Origin: Adenophora triphylla var. japonica
Taxonomy: Eukaryota > Streptophyta > Magnoliopsida > Asterales > Campanulaceae
Assembly (NCBI GenBank): GCA_022495995.1
Contig: JAFEMH010001470.1
Coordinates: forward strand, 1-64,000
Length of the DNA: 64,000 nucleotides
Direction of reading: 5' to 3'
Shown here: one piece after another, positions 1 through 11,487 of the stretch
Numbering within the stretch: the stretch's first letter is position 1
How the letters are laid out: each line of letters begins with the position of its first letter
The notes under the pieces: model-generated
What the model saw: the letters and a program-made list of their open reading frames with translations, nothing else
Told to the model about the DNA's origin: nothing
The model's database searches: none
Translations under genes and position numbers: made by a program

Positions 1-1560
1 AACTTTGTCGGGATTTCGTTAGCCTTTGGCTTGAGAGAAAATCGAAGACGTATTCGTGCTGCAGGAAATCGGTCTTCATTTGTTCATTATTGGAGTGATT
101 TTGATGAAAGATCTGACGGGATCTCGTTATCTTTCTCGGGAAATCGGTCTTACGTTTGTACTGAGTTTTGATGAAAGATACGAGATTTTGTTGTTGCTTT
201 GCTCTTTCTCAGGAGACCTCGGTCTTACGTTTTCTTCTTGCCGCATCGGTGAATGATTTTTGATGAAAGAGCAGGATTCCGTTAACTTTCTGGGGAGGCT
301 CGGACTTACGTTTGATTTGCTTAGGGGATTTTGATGCAGAAAGATACGAGAGATTTCGTTATGCTTTCTCGGGGCAGCAGCTCTTCGGTCCCACAGTTCC
401 CTGCTGCTTAACGGGAAGGATTTTGATGAAAGATACGGGATCCGATTATCTTTCTCAGGAGAGAATCGGATCTTACGTTTGGCTCGCCGTGAGGAGTTTT
501 GATGAAAGATAACGGGATCAGATTATCTTTCTCGGGACGGCACTTTTCGGTCTTACGCGTTTTTTCTTTAGAGTGAATGGGATTTTGATGAAAGAAGCGA
601 GTCCGTTAACTTTCTCGGGGAAATCGGACTTACGTTTGAATCACAGGAAATGATTTTGATGAAAGATACGGGATCTCGTTATCTTTCTCGGGGAACTCGG
701 TCTTACGTCATTTGGGTGCCCAGGTGAATGATTTTGATGAAAGAAGCGGGATTCCGATTAACTTTCTCGGAGAGAAATTGGACTTACGTTTATTGACTCC
801 GCCGGAAATGATTTTGATGGAAAGATACCGGGATCTCGTTATCTTTCTCGGGAGATCGGTCTTCTACGTTTGTTTACTCGCCGGTTTGATTTTGATGAAA
901 GATCTGACCTAGATCTCGATTTATCTTTCTCGGGAAATCGGACTTACGTTTGACTCCGCCTGGAGGATTTTGATGAAAGATCACGGGATCCCGATTGTAT
1001 CTTTCTCAGGCACTCGGTACCTTACGTTTAATACTTTGCAGGGAGGATTTTGATGAAAGATACGCAGACTCTCGGTTTATCTTTCTCGGGGCACTCCTGG
1101 TCTTACGTTTCTTAGCGGGGAGATTTTGATGAAAGATCCCCGAGATCTCGTTATCTTTCTCAGAGGAGCACTCGGTCTTACGTTTTACCAGGGAAGGATT
1201 TTGATGAAAGATACGGGATCCGTTATCTTTCTCGGGAGATCGGTCTTACGTTTTACCGCCGGTAATGATTTTGATGAAAGATACGGGATCTCGTTATCTT
1301 TCTCAGGAGATCGGTCTTACGTTTGTGCGCCGTTTGATTTTGATGAAAGATACGGATCTCGTTATCTTTCTCGGGAAATCGGTCTTACGTTTGTTGCTTA
1401 GTGTAATGATTTTGATGAAAGATACGGGATCTCGTTATCTTTCTCGGGGAGATCGGTCTTACGTTTGACTGCCGGGGATGATTTTGATGAAAGATACGGA
1501 ATCTCGTTATCTTTCTCGGGGAAATCGGACTTACGTTTGACTGCCGGGAATGATTTTCTT
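1..1560. repeat. Tandem array, about 72-bp unit, about 20 copies (Tat-1 3' region)
   Basis: The landmark TTTTGATGAAAG recurs about 20 times at 70-80 bp spacing, followed each time by variants of ATCTCGTTATCTTTCTCGG and ATCGGTCTTACGTTT. The left part (1-1250) is full of one- to three-base indels; copies from 1260 to 1550 are regular. The same unit occurs in two to three copies in Tat-2 at 8904-9137, and the flank at 1-60 matches 8904-8960, so this is the same 3' zone expanded in Tat-1. Tandem arrays between the coding region and the 3' LTR are a known feature of Tat/Ogre elements. Short open frames through it are by-products of the repeat. Confidence 0.93.
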
Positions 1561-1654
1561 GACAAGGGGTTGACTTTGGTTAACTCTGTCAAGTTGGGGA
1601 CTGAATTGCAGAGTTCCAGATTTTTAAAGGGCAAAAGGGTCATTTTGACCCTTA

Positions 1655-1700
1655 CGATCCTGTCCGCGCGAATAGGAGCGTGTTCCAGGGTTTTTAAATG
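1655..1700 (+). promoter_or_regulatory. Candidate internal promoter module upstream of the PMD accessory gene
   Basis: A near-palindrome TCCGCGCGAA (1663-1672) is followed 18 bp later by TTTTTAAAT (1691-1699) and then, at 1838, by the first ATG of the plus-strand accessory gene. The perfect form TCCGCGCGGA sits 23-24 bp from the TATA box in all three Tat LTRs here. A second T/A-rich box lies left of the palindrome (1618-1628), so the direction is not fixed by sequence alone. Promoter function is inferred. Confidence 0.4.
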
Positions 1701-1837
1701 AGGGCCAACGCCCTTTTCTTCTTCCCCATTCAGTTTTTGAAAACAGACGAGAGAGAGAGAGAGAAAAAACCGAGGAGAAGCCATTGTTGGCCAAGAAAAG
1801 CTTCAAAAATCTTCCGATTTCTTCGATTTTTTGAGCA

Positions 1838-4573
1838 ATGGAACACGGGGAAGGCGCTTTTCAAGGCCAAGGACGTGGCCCGGTAGCGGAGAGACGATTG
1901 GAGCTCGTCCGAATGAGGAGGCACTATACTCTTTCGCAATCGGTTGCGGAGGAGCCATACCCCGATGCTTGGCAACATTGGGCCTCTGATCCGAGTCTTC
2001 GAACGGTATACTTCGAATCTTTTCATTCCCTTTGTTGACTTCTTGTTTGAAATTTGAATTTTGGGTGATTTTTGAATTTTTTTTTTTTGAAATTTGAATA
2101 TTGCATGTTGAAAATTCGAAAATTATGATGATGATTTTTTTTTGAAATTTGAATATTGATATTGATGAATGATGCAATGCATGTATTTTGTTTGGAAAGA
2201 ATGGGCATTTTGCCAATATGAGATGTATGTATGTTTAGGATTTTTTTTTTGAAAAGTGGGACGAATTTTTCCCTCCCGTTGCATGTAAGATGGATGATAT
2301 GCTTGTATGCATTTTTTTTTTGAAAATGGGACGGAGTTTTTATTTCCGTCGACTTCTTGTAGGATATGCATGTATGCATTTTTTTTTTATTGAAAATCGT
2401 TGAATGGGATTTGTTGAAAACTGTCTTTTCTGTGAGAAAAATGGGGCTATGTCTATTGCATGTCGTTATCTTTGCCGTCAATTTTTTTTTTTTTTTTAAT
2501 GCATGTGTATGCTTTTTTTTTTTTGTGCAAATGCAAATGCAAAATTTTTTTTTTGACATTTTCTCTCCTTTTTTTTTTTTTGCAGGGCGGAAACCGTTTT
2601 GTGACGGAGCAAATGAACAAAATGAAGACTCGAGGATCGTGGAGTCCGTGGTCGACTTGTGGGACCGGCTTCCCGAATGTGGGCCGAGGAGCTTTGCCGA
2701 GTCCGAGACAGATTATTGTCGAGACCGGGCTCGGGAGTTTGTCGAGTGCTTGAGGGGGGACTGGTCAAGTTCCCTAAGAGCAAGGGCTTGATGTTTGCTT
2801 TGGCGCAGCATTAGTGGGACGCGACCCACACCTTTCACTTCTTCTGGGGCGAGGCTACGGTTACGCCCTCCGATTACGCTGCGATCACGGGCCTGTCCTT
2901 TAATGGACGCAACATTGAGTGGCGGGATGGCTACAGCGATGCTGATCTGCAGGCTCTTCTGGGATTTTCCCCTATTCCCAAAAAGGGATGGGGATGGAGT
3001 ATGCGGTGGTCTACGGGAAGATTGTGGAGACCATCGTGAGCTATGAGGCCGAGGAGGAGAGGATAGGCGCTGAGCAGATCGCTAGGGCCTTCTTGTGGTT
3101 TGCCTTTTCGAGCACCCTCTTTGGGCATGCCGAGGACGGCAGCCTTTGCCTTGCCGAGGTCCTTGGAGGACATGGAGACGGCCGGAGATGTCTCGTGGGG
3201 AGAGGCCGGGCCGGGCAGAGCTTTACTTTGCTCTCGATAGGTACAAATGAAGGCTGTGAGCTCCTTGTCCGCTTTGAGTTTGCCCCGGAGGTATAAGCTC
3301 TCTTTTGCTTTCCCTCCCCTCTTTTTTTTTTTTGAGCACACACTTTTCTTTTGCACCGGATTGATTTGATTTTTACCTTTCGCAGTATGGGCGTTGGAGT
3401 TTTTCCACGTCACGATGTGTGGCGGCACCGGCGGAGTACGTCGGGCGTATCCCGCCATGCAGTCTTGGTCCAAGCATGCCCGGGAGAAGATAAGCTCCAG
3501 GGGGCGTACGACTCTGTGTACGCGGATTGCCTTCCTTTGACGGAGGCCGAGACAGATGAGGGGATGATATTTTCCCCGGGATCGCCGAGGTGGCGCGGTC
3601 GAAGGGCGCCGAGATTTGGAGCTGCGGCGGAGGATTCGAGAGGTCCGACTCGCGATGCATATTATCTCGGGAGAGAGGGTGACGCGCCGGCATGGCGTGA
3701 ACTCGCCTTTGAGGACACCGGTGGAGCCTCCGCCGATATGATGCACCCGAGTGATCGGTCCGTGACCTGGGATGATTAATGAGCCGGCCAAAGCACTTCT
3801 CGGATTTCGTGGCGGCTGAGCCATATGCGACATTCGTCTTGAGGAGGCCGAGGATGCCTCAGTGCGGATAGAGAGGGCTTGGGATCACCGCGGTACCCTC
3901 GGACGGATTTTTCATATATCCAGGATGGGAGTCCGATTGAGGGTGCGAATCCCTCACCCGAGCGGCTTCCACGAGCTTTCCGCCTCGTCCGGTATGAAGG
4001 TATGGCTTTTTACGCTTCGTCTCTTCCTTTCTTTCTTTTGTTTCATCATCTTTAGCATCACTTCCTTTTTTTGACGCTTTGCTTTTGTGCGGCGCGGAGG
4101 TGGTCGTCGAGAAGCCGACGAAGCAAGTGATCTGAGCCAAGAGATTCATCGGGAGGATGGTCGCTTGCGGGCTCCTCGAGGCTAGAGCAAGGCGACCACG
4201 GCGGGTTCTGTCCCGGACGGGAGGCTTCCCCTATTCGCTCGTAGACTTCTTCAGAGACTCCTCTCGTCTCCTCTCCGATCCCCGCGCGGTGCCGCCTTCG
4301 GATCACGTCATTCTCGGAGGATCCACACGGGCAGGGACACGTATGGCGGCATGGCGGGTCGTCTTCGTACGTTCAGGAGTCCGACGCCTTCACCTTCGGA
4401 TACGATTTTTCGCAGATCTCGGCTTGCCCTATCGTAGCGTGCCGGTTGGTCCCGACGAGCCTCTTTCCGGAGACGAGGACGATTCGAGCATGAGATTTTC
4501 GTGGCTCCCGAGAGGCGGGCCCGAGTCGCAAGAGGGGCCGAGGCGGACATCGGGCGCTAGAGACTCCGATTGA
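1838..4573 (+). pseudogene. Broken plant-mobile-domain (PMD, aminotransferase-like) accessory gene, antisense in Tat-1
   Basis: Exon 1 (1838-2036) starts MEHGEGAFQG and ends in a T-rich intron-like stretch closed by a TTTTTTGCAG acceptor at about 2585. The core (2586-3296) gives, across frames, LKFPKSKGLMFALAQH, TFHFFWGEATVTPSDYAAITG, then ARAFLWFAFSSTLFG, the order expected of the PMD fold (PF10536). A second T-rich, AG-ended stretch precedes 3387, and further fragments run to a possible C-terminal part at 4157-4573. At least three frameshifts and several stops break it. PMD genes are known both as host genes (MAIN/MAIL1) and as cargo of Tat-type and other plant transposons; its antisense position here fits cargo. 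The exact exon structure is uncertain. Confidence 0.68.
2037..2585 (+). other. T-rich intron-like stretch of the PMD pseudogene
   Basis: This stretch is rich in runs of T preceding GAAAATGGGACGGA-like and GCATGTATGCA-like words that recur at 2180, 2280, 2320 and 2370, so it looks like a degenerate tandem repeat inside an intron. It ends in a long pyrimidine run and GCAG, a good plant splice acceptor. Long minus-strand frames through it are lysine-rich products of the T runs and are not genes. Confidence 0.5.
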
Positions 4574-4923
4574 TTTTTTTTTTTTTTTTTTGAGATTTGA
4601 GATTGAGATTGAGATTTGCATGCCTTATGCACATTTTTTGGATGTAATAATTTAGGATTATTGAGGTTTGTTTGTTTTTTTTTATGCACACTCTTTTTTT
4701 TTTTTGGAATGTAATAATTTAGGATTTTATTTTATGAATGCAATGCAGTATGAATGCAGTGTTGCATGAGCCTTATTTTTTTTTTGGCAAGGGTGTTAGT
4801 GTTTGGTATATGGACTGGTTTGGGGAGGGTTTTTGCACAGGTTTCGAGCAACCGGTACGGAATATTCCTCTTTTGGTGTAGCAGCTTGGATCATGCGCAT
4901 TTTTCCGGTGGAAAGCAATCATG
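4574..4923. other. T-rich spacer between the two antisense accessory genes, with a short duplication
   Basis: TTATGCACA...TTTTTTGGATGTAATAATTTAGGATT occurs twice (4624-4660 and 4682-4722). No coding region is supported here. Confidence 0.5.
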
Positions 4924-4967
4924 TCCGCGCGGATGGGGTCTCAGATCCGACATTGTCCTTAAATTTT
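4924..4967 (+). promoter_or_regulatory. Perfect TCCGCGCGGA palindrome upstream of the DUF7745-like accessory gene
   Basis: The palindrome at 4924-4933 is followed by GGTCTCAG, resembling the LTR context TCCGCGCGGAGGTCCCTCAG at 8159. A TTAAATTTT box lies at 4959-4967, about 26 bp downstream, and the gene's ATG is at 5063. The match with the LTR extends beyond the ten palindromic bases, so shared origin is more likely than chance. Function is inferred. Confidence 0.45.
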
Positions 4968-5062
4968 GCTTCGATCTGATCTCACTTTATTTCAAATTCA
5001 AATATCCTCTTCAACCTCCAAATTCAAACAAAGCCCATTTTCGGGAGAAAGAGAGAAAAACC

Positions 5063-6600
5063 ATGGAAAACCTTAGAAAAGCTCCATCAAAATTGTCCCA
5101 AGAATCCCAAATGTCATTCTTCAACAAGTTCAAGGATTGGTCCCGGGAGATTATGCATGAGAGGAGGTCCTTCTTTGAAGAAAGGTACAAGGTGAAGTGC
5201 TTATGGTCTCTCAAGGAATTGATTCCGGACTATGAGCTTTGAGGGCTTCTTCCTCATTTTGGGACACTAGAAGGCATGTCTTTCGCCTTTCCTTCAACGA
5301 GATTGTTCCGACCGTCGAAGAGTTTCGGGCCTTGCTTGGTGGTCCTGGAGGTGGAAGAGATAGCGGTTCCTTGCCCGAGGGGCTTCTTTTGTTGACAGAT
5401 TGTGCGTCCTCCTTCATCTTTCCCCTGAGGAAGCGCAAGGTATGATCCGCGGTCCCGATCATTTCGATATTTCCGGTCTTCCCGACAGATTTAGTGGGCC
5501 TAGGCTTGGTGGATGATGCCTATTGGGATGCCTTTGCACTTTGTATGTTTAGCACCCTGTTCATGGTCTATTCCTTTGGGATTTGCCATCGGTCTTTCTT
5601 TGGATGTTTGCTGTTCACCGTCGCCCGGCGAAGATGTCGTTCCTTTGATTCTCGGGGGGAGACTTTTCATGCTCTTGATAGGCGCTACGGAAGACGGTAT
5701 ATGCACTGGGCAGCCCGTTCCTCTTGACCCCGTGGCCGATGGAGCGTTTGGGGATTCTTCGGGAAACTCCCGACATGATCGAGCCTTGGACATTTGCCAG
5801 AGGGGGTTGCCGTGGATTTCGATGATCGTGGCTCATGGGAGCGTTGGATGGCCGGTCTCCGGTACGGAGGATATCGATGGTCGATGCCTTGTTGGCGGGT
5901 GGAGACTCGCAGAGTGCTTCAGACGGGTCCCATGTGGTTATACTTTCGGGGTTTCTCGGTCCGGCTTCTACATTCCGCTTTAGTTACGAGACAATTTGGC
6001 TTGGAGCAGTTCCTTTGGAGGGCTTTGATGATATAGCCACCTGGGGTGGTGGCTCCTGCTTCTATGGATGATCCCTCGGTGTTTCCATTTCTTTCCCGAG
6101 CATGGAGGTATGATGCCTTTCCTCCTCGGGTTATTCTCAGCGCCCAAGACCGGTGTTCCTGACCACTGTACACTGGATTGATATGAGAGGCATCCGGAAG
6201 AGACTCGGGTGGCTATTTTGAACGGCGTGAGGCCATTGTGGGTGCGGAGGACCCGACTGCTTTCGAGAGGAGGAGGGCCGAGGCGAGGGCCAACCCCATG
6301 ATAGGAGCGGAGACGCCGTGACCGACTATGAGGCTTACGTCAAGAGACAGGAGAGGAGGGCTCCTATGCTACCGGCTAGGCTACAGGAGATGAGAGATGA
6401 CGCTGGGGCTACTAAGGCCCCGACAGAGGCCGGTTTGATAGATCCCGTTCCTATACCAGCAGCTTGGTAGGAGGAAGATTGACATTTTTCCGGTTCGTAA
6501 AAGAAGACTCGAAGGGGGAAGAAGAGGGGAGAGGCCAAGACGAGTGGCTTGGAGTGACTCTGAGGTTTCCGAGTATCCCTTTCTTGTCATGGCAGACACA
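5063..6600 (+). pseudogene. Broken DUF7745-like accessory gene, antisense in Tat-1
   Basis: The reading starts at MENLRKAPSKLSQESQMSFF (5063) in an A-rich ATG context and runs 59 codons to a stop. Other frames continue with FWDTRRHVFRLSFNEIVPTVEE and RALLGG near 5265-5345, which resembles the 'FWDP...FRF...ELTPTLEEY' block of DUF7745 proteins common in plant retroelement cargo. Later fragments (5500-6070) have hydrophobic and tryptophan-rich stretches in shifting frames. At least four frameshifts or stops are present. No catalytic function is known for the family. It lies in the same direction as the PMD pseudogene and convergent with Tat-1 pol. The family call is from memory of the consensus and is moderate. 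Confidence 0.45.
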
Positions 6601-6757
6601 TTAGTTTGATTATGTATCTTAGTTTCTTTTAGCAGGTTGCCAGTTGTAGGAATGAATCGGGCTTAGACTCATCAAAGAGCTTTTAATTTGTAATGAATAT
6701 TTGAATTGCTTCAGAGTTTTTCGAGACGCTTTCATGGTCTGATCGATTGTATTGATG

Positions 6758-6762
6758 CCAAA
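6758..6762. repeat. Target-site duplication CCAAA, left of Tat-2
   Basis: CCAAA directly precedes the TG of LTR A; the same five bases follow the CA of LTR B at 20621-20625. This proves that 6763-20620 inserted as a unit. Confidence 0.95.
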
Positions 6763-8451
6763 TGTGATGTACCCGATTTTTTTTTGAAAATCAAACGGAG
6801 TCGCCACGCCATTTTTGTTTTAAGGGCCAAAACTTTGAAAAATGCCCGAGATCAGAAATTTAGGTTCGGAGGTCACGTTACGTGCCGGGAAGGACGTTAG
6901 TGTGCACAGGAACGCCTCGTAAAACGAGTCTTCCAAACATTCAAAATCCTTTGTTGTGTGTGTGTCTGTGTGTGTGTGTGTTTTGGCCAAAATAAGTTGA
7001 AACTGAGGTAAGTAAAACTTGGGAGCTCTTTTTAAGGCTTTAAACTGATCCCATGATTTTTTGGGTGATTTTTGGGTTGAGATTTGGCACTCAAAAGATT
7101 TTCGGAAGTTGAAAACCATTTCTGCCAGAATGAAAAAGGCAGTTGACCCTTGACTTTGAAATGGACTTTAGGGCTTGAAAACTCCAGAATCTGGGAAAAG
7201 TTCGGGAATGAAAAATGTTCAAAACACCTAAAAAAAGGTTTCTGTAAAAGAACTTTTCATTTTGGAGATGATTTGAGGGGTCAAAACCTTCTGGAAATCT
7301 CAGATCTGAAATCTGGATTTCCAGAAGCTGATGAACTGTCCTCTAAAAGAAAAATTGAAAAGAGGAGTTTTACTCACGTAAAAAATAAATTAAAAATATG
7401 TATGGAAAGCTCTGGATGTTGGCTACAAAAAGTATTTTATAGTCAACACCCAATTCCAAGTTTTACTGGGTCCAAAAAATAGGAAAACGGACTGAGTTCT
7501 CAGAACAATGCTACTGGACAGCAAGATGTTCTTGAGGAGAAATGTGATTTTTGGGGGGTTTACATCCATGTTCACCCCATTTTCATCCCTAGACTTGGTA
7601 CCACTACTTTTTGTTAAGTGGTTATCATATTCAAGTCATCCTTGGGGAATTTATGGGGTTGAAACATGTCCTTTGCAAAGGGAAAGGGGGTTTTGTAAAG
7701 ATGAAACCAAGGAGAAAGAATTGACTAAAGATCTAAAATGTGGACCACTTGAGATGGTCATTCATGAAGATGAACTTCAAGATGACCATCTTAGGTCAAA
7801 ACTCAAGTTAAACTAGACATAAAATAAGTCAAAGTAAGAAGAACAAGATGATCAAGAGATCAAAAGAGAATTTTAGGGTTTTGAGAAGGAGGGCTTTACC
7901 AATGGTGGCACCCTATCTTCCTAGGCTTGGAATTTGACTTGAAGAGTATCAAGATTTGGTGTTTGGCTTGAGGAGTATCAAGGTTTGGTGTGTTTGGTAT
8001 TTGATTGGGAAATATTCAAGAGAAAATGGTGGCAATCTAAGGATTCCCACTGTTTTCTCTCTATATTTCGCCAGAACTTCGTTCTTTGTGAGTAAGTTGT
8101 GTTTGTAAACCGAGAGAGGAGGGTTTAATTTATAGGCCCTCTCGAAAACTCAAAGATGTCCGCGCGGAGGTCCCTCAGAAACGTGCCTGGTGCATTAAAT
8201 GCCGCTCCAGGCTTTGAACAGAAGAATATTTTTCAAAATATCAGCGAAATTGTTTTTCAACTTCTTTGTTTCTGGATTTTCTTAATTCTTTTGCTTTTTT
8301 GGATTCCTTTTTTGGTTTAACTTTAAATAGCAAACCCTAACCTACCCTTGCTTGGTTAGAAAGGTTAGAGATTGTTAGAAATGTTAGAAATGTTAAAACG
8401 TTCGTTAACTTTCTAACGAAAAGGCTACCAACTCAAATTGGAGCACTTACA
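6763..8451 (-). repeat. LTR A, 3' LTR of Tat-2
   Basis: This LTR matches 18920-20620 in the same orientation. The TATA box for minus-strand transcription is TATAAATTA (8126-8134), with TCCGCGCGGA (8159-8168) upstream of it. A (GT)n run lies at 6954-6981. Small open frames inside (for example 7150-7482) recur in LTR B and show no protein family, so they are not called genes. Confidence 0.95.
8126..8168 (-). promoter_or_regulatory. Core promoter of LTR A: TATA box plus TCCGCGCGGA palindrome
   Basis: On the minus strand the perfect palindrome (8168-8159) lies 24 bp upstream of TATAAATTA (8134-8126). The same pair is present in LTR B (20286-20328) and LTR C (29871-29912), including the otherwise diverged LTR C. 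Confidence 0.65.
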
Positions 8452-8903
8452 GTAGCCCTCGGCGACGGTGCTTTCGAAGGAAGCGGGGTCGTCGATAAGA
8501 GTAAGGCTCCATATTTGATAGGATGATCAAGTGATCGAGTGGCTGAACCTATTCAATAGGCTACCTACGTATCCCGAATGGGAATCAAGCCGGTCGTAGT
8601 TCGGGTCTTTGACCCTGGGAATGATTGTTTTTAAGGTATCAACCTGGAGATGATGGCGTTTTAGGCGCCTCGGACCTTGAAGATGATGGCATTTTAGGTG
8701 CCTCGAACCTTGAAGATGGCGTTTTAGGTGCCTCGAACCTTAGAGATGGTGGGGATAGATGGTCCTCTGGTGGACTTTGCTTGAAAGGATCGGTCTTACG
8801 TCTGCTGCCGAAGGAAAGGATGACCATTTTGGTCGAGTGGCTGGACCTAATGATAGGCTACCTACGTATCCCGAGTGGGAATCAAGCCGGCCGTAGTTCG
8901 AAA
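8452..8903. repeat. Tat-2 3' region: two hairpin-bearing duplicates and a 33/30-bp array
   Basis: A stretch with GGCTACCTACGTATCCCGA and CGTAGTTCG occurs at 8540-8605 and again at 8836-8900. Each copy contains a CTACG...CGTAG stem around TCCC/GGGA. Between them, 8650-8750 holds three copies of a 33/30-bp unit with GCGTTTTAGGCGCCTCGGACC variants. No purine tract of the usual kind is visible next to LTR A. Confidence 0.7.
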
Positions 8904-9137
8904 TTTACTCGAGGTTTCGTTGGCTTCGCTGGGGAAAATCAGACGTATTCGTTGGGGAAATCGGTCTTACGTTTTACTGCCGGGGATGATTTTGATGAAA
9001 GATACTGGATTCCGTTCTCTTTCTCGGGGAGATCGGTCTTACATTTTACTGCCGGGGATGATTTTGATGAAAGAAACGGGATTCCGTTATCTTTCTCGGG
9101 GCACTCGGTCTTACGTTTAACTGCCGGGAATTTCTTT
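8904..9137. repeat. 72-bp tandem array, two to three copies (Tat-2)
   Basis: Units start at about 8987 and 9059 with a partial copy before them. They are the same family as the 20-copy array at 1-1560. Confidence 0.9.
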
Positions 9138-10030
9138 TGAGAAGGTATGAACCTAAATGGGAACTTAGTTCAGGAGTATGAACCTAAGTTGAGGTTCGGT
9201 TCAGGAGTATGAACCTAAATGGAAACTTAGTTCAGGAGTATGAACCTAAGTTGAGATTTGGTTCAGGAGTATGAACCTAAATGGGAACTTAGTTCAGAGT
9301 ATGAACCTAAGTTGAGATTTGGTTCGGGAGTATGAACCTAAATGGGAACTTAGTTCAGAGTATGAACCTAAGTTGAGGTCTTGCTCGTGAGTATGAACCT
9401 AAATGGAGACTTAGTTCAGAGTATGATCCTAAGTCGGGGTTTGGTTCAGAGTATGAACCTAAATGGAGACTTAGTTCAGAGTATGATCCTAAGTCGGGGT
9501 TTGGTTCGGGAGTATGAACCTAAATGGGAACTTAGTTCAGAGTATGAACCTAAGTTGAGGTCTGGCCTCAGAGTATGAACCTAAATGGAGACTTAGTTCA
9601 GAGTATGAACCTAAGTTGAGATTTGGTTCGGGAGTATGAACCTAAATGGGAACTTAGTTCAGGAGTATGAACCTAAGTTGAGGTTCGGTTCAGGAGTATG
9701 AACCTAAATGGAGACTTAGTTCAGAGTATGAACCTAAGTTGAGATTTCGTTCGTGAGTATGAATCCTAAATGGGAACTTAGTTCAGAGTATGAACCTAAG
9801 TTGAGGTTTTGTTCAGAGTATGAACCTGAATGGAGACTTAGTTCAGAGTATGATCCTAAGTCGGGATTTGGTTCAGGAGTATGAACCTAAATGGGAACAT
9901 AGTTCAGGAGTATGAACCTAAGTTGAGGTTTTGTTCAGGAGTATGAACCTAAATGGGAACTTAGTTCAGGAGTATGAACCTAAATGGGAACTTAGTTCAG
10001 GAGTATGAACCTAAGTTGAGGTTTTTTACC
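9138..10030. repeat. 30/31-bp tandem array, about 29 copies (Tat-2)
   Basis: TATGAACCTAA repeats every 30-31 bp, mostly alternating between a subtype with ATGGGAACTTAGTTCAG and one with GTTGAGGTTCGGTTCAG, giving a 61-62-bp higher-order unit. The order is disturbed at 9930-10000, where one subtype is repeated. Confidence 0.95.
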
Positions 10031-10127
10031 CGATGGAGGCTATTTGAAGGTATTCTTCTTTGGGGAAGACTCTCTACGAGAACCATCGGGAAGAAAGGTG
10101 ATCAATGTCTCGCCGTGGATGGACGGA

Positions 10128-11487
10128 CCAAGGATTGATCGTATCCGGGGGTCACCCGAGGATTGACTATTTTAGGGAAGTCGTCCTAGAGATTGATCGT
10201 ATTTGGGAGTCACCCGAGGGATTGACTATTTTAGGGAAGTCGCCCTAGATTGATCGTATTTGGGAGTCACCCGAGGGATTGACTATTTTAGGAAGTCGCC
10301 TATGATCCGACTATTTTTGGGAAGTCGCCCCATGATCTGACTATTTTTGGGAAGTCGCCCCGTGGTTTGACTATTTTTGGGAAGTCACCCTATGATCTGA
10401 CTATTTTTGGGAAGTCGCCCTATGGTTTGACTGTTTTTGGGAAGTCGCCCCGTGGTTTGACTATTTTTGGGAAGTCACCCTATGATCTGACTATTTTTGG
10501 GAAGTCGCCCTATGATCTGACTATTTTTGGGAAGTCGCCCTGTGGTTTGACTATTTTTGGGAAGTCGCCCTATGGTTTGACTGTTTTGGGGAAGTCGCCC
10601 TATGATCTGACTATTTTTGGGAAGTCGCCCTATGGTTTGACTATTTTTAGGAAGTCACCCTATGATCTGACTATTTTTGGGAAGTCACCCTATGATCTGA
10701 CTATTTTTGGGAAGTCGCCCTGTGGTTTGACTATTTTTGGGAAGTCGCCCTGTGGTTTGACTATTTTTGGGAAGTCGCCCTATGATCTGACTATTTTTGG
10801 GAAGTCGCCCTATGGTTTGACTATTTTTGGGAAGTCACCCTATGATCTGACTATTTTTGGGAAGTCGCCCTGTGGTTTGACTATTTTTGGGAAGTCACCC
10901 TATGATCTGACTATTTTTGGGAAGTCGCCCTGTGGTTTGACTATTTTTGGGAAGTCGCCCTGTGGTTTGACTATTTTTGGGAAGTCGTCCTATGATCTGA
11001 CTATTTTTGGGAAGTCGCCCTATGGTTTGACTATTTTTGGGAAGTCACCCTATGATCTGACTATTTTTGGGAAGTCGCCCTGTGGTTTGACTATTTTTGG
11101 GAAGTCGCCCTATGGTTTGACTGTTTTGGGGAAGTCGCCCTATGATCTGACTATTTTTGGGAAGTCGCCCTATGGTTTGACTATTTTTGGGAAGTCGCCC
11201 TATGGTTTGACTGTTTTTGGGAAGTCGCCCTATGATCTGACTATTTTTGGGAAGTCGCCCTATGGTTTGACTATTTTTGGGAAGTCACCCTATGATCTGA
11301 CTATTTTTGGAAAGTCGCCCTGTGGTTTGACTATTTTTGGGAAGTCGCCCTATGGTTTGACTGTTTTGGGGAAGTCGCCCTATGATCTGACTATTTTTGG
11401 GAAGTCGCCCTATGGTTTGACTATTTTTGGGAAGTCGCCCTATGGTTTGACTGTTTTGGGGAAGTCGCCCTATGATCTGATGAAGTA
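10128..11487. repeat. 30-bp tandem array, about 39 copies in perfect register (Tat-2)
   Basis: The unit is CTATTTTTGGGAAGTCGCCC plus a ten-base variable end (TATGATCTGA, TATGGTTTGA, TGTGGTTTGA or CGTGGTTTGA). From 10311 to 11485 no indel disturbs the 30-base register. More diverged copies (GATTGACTATTTTAGGGAAG) occupy 10128-10310. A diagnostic CTGTTTTGGG variant recurs inside repeated multi-unit blocks (10501-10640, 11041-11190, 11281-11430), showing block duplication. The register makes a 373-codon open frame (TIFGKSPYDL repeats) that I do not treat as a gene. Confidence 0.96.

Noticed and set aside
1595..1700. An LTR fragment of Tat type
   Set aside because: It shares TCCGCGCG and T/A boxes with the LTRs but too little else by eye to call an LTR remnant.
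2023..2559. A 178-codon minus-strand lysine-rich frame
   Set aside because: It is the reverse of a T-rich intron; the composition is explained by poly-T runs.
7150..7816. Two small plus-strand frames in LTR A (110 and 102 codons), repeated in LTR B
   Set aside because: They lie in an LTR, are antisense to its transcription, are altered in LTR C and match no family.
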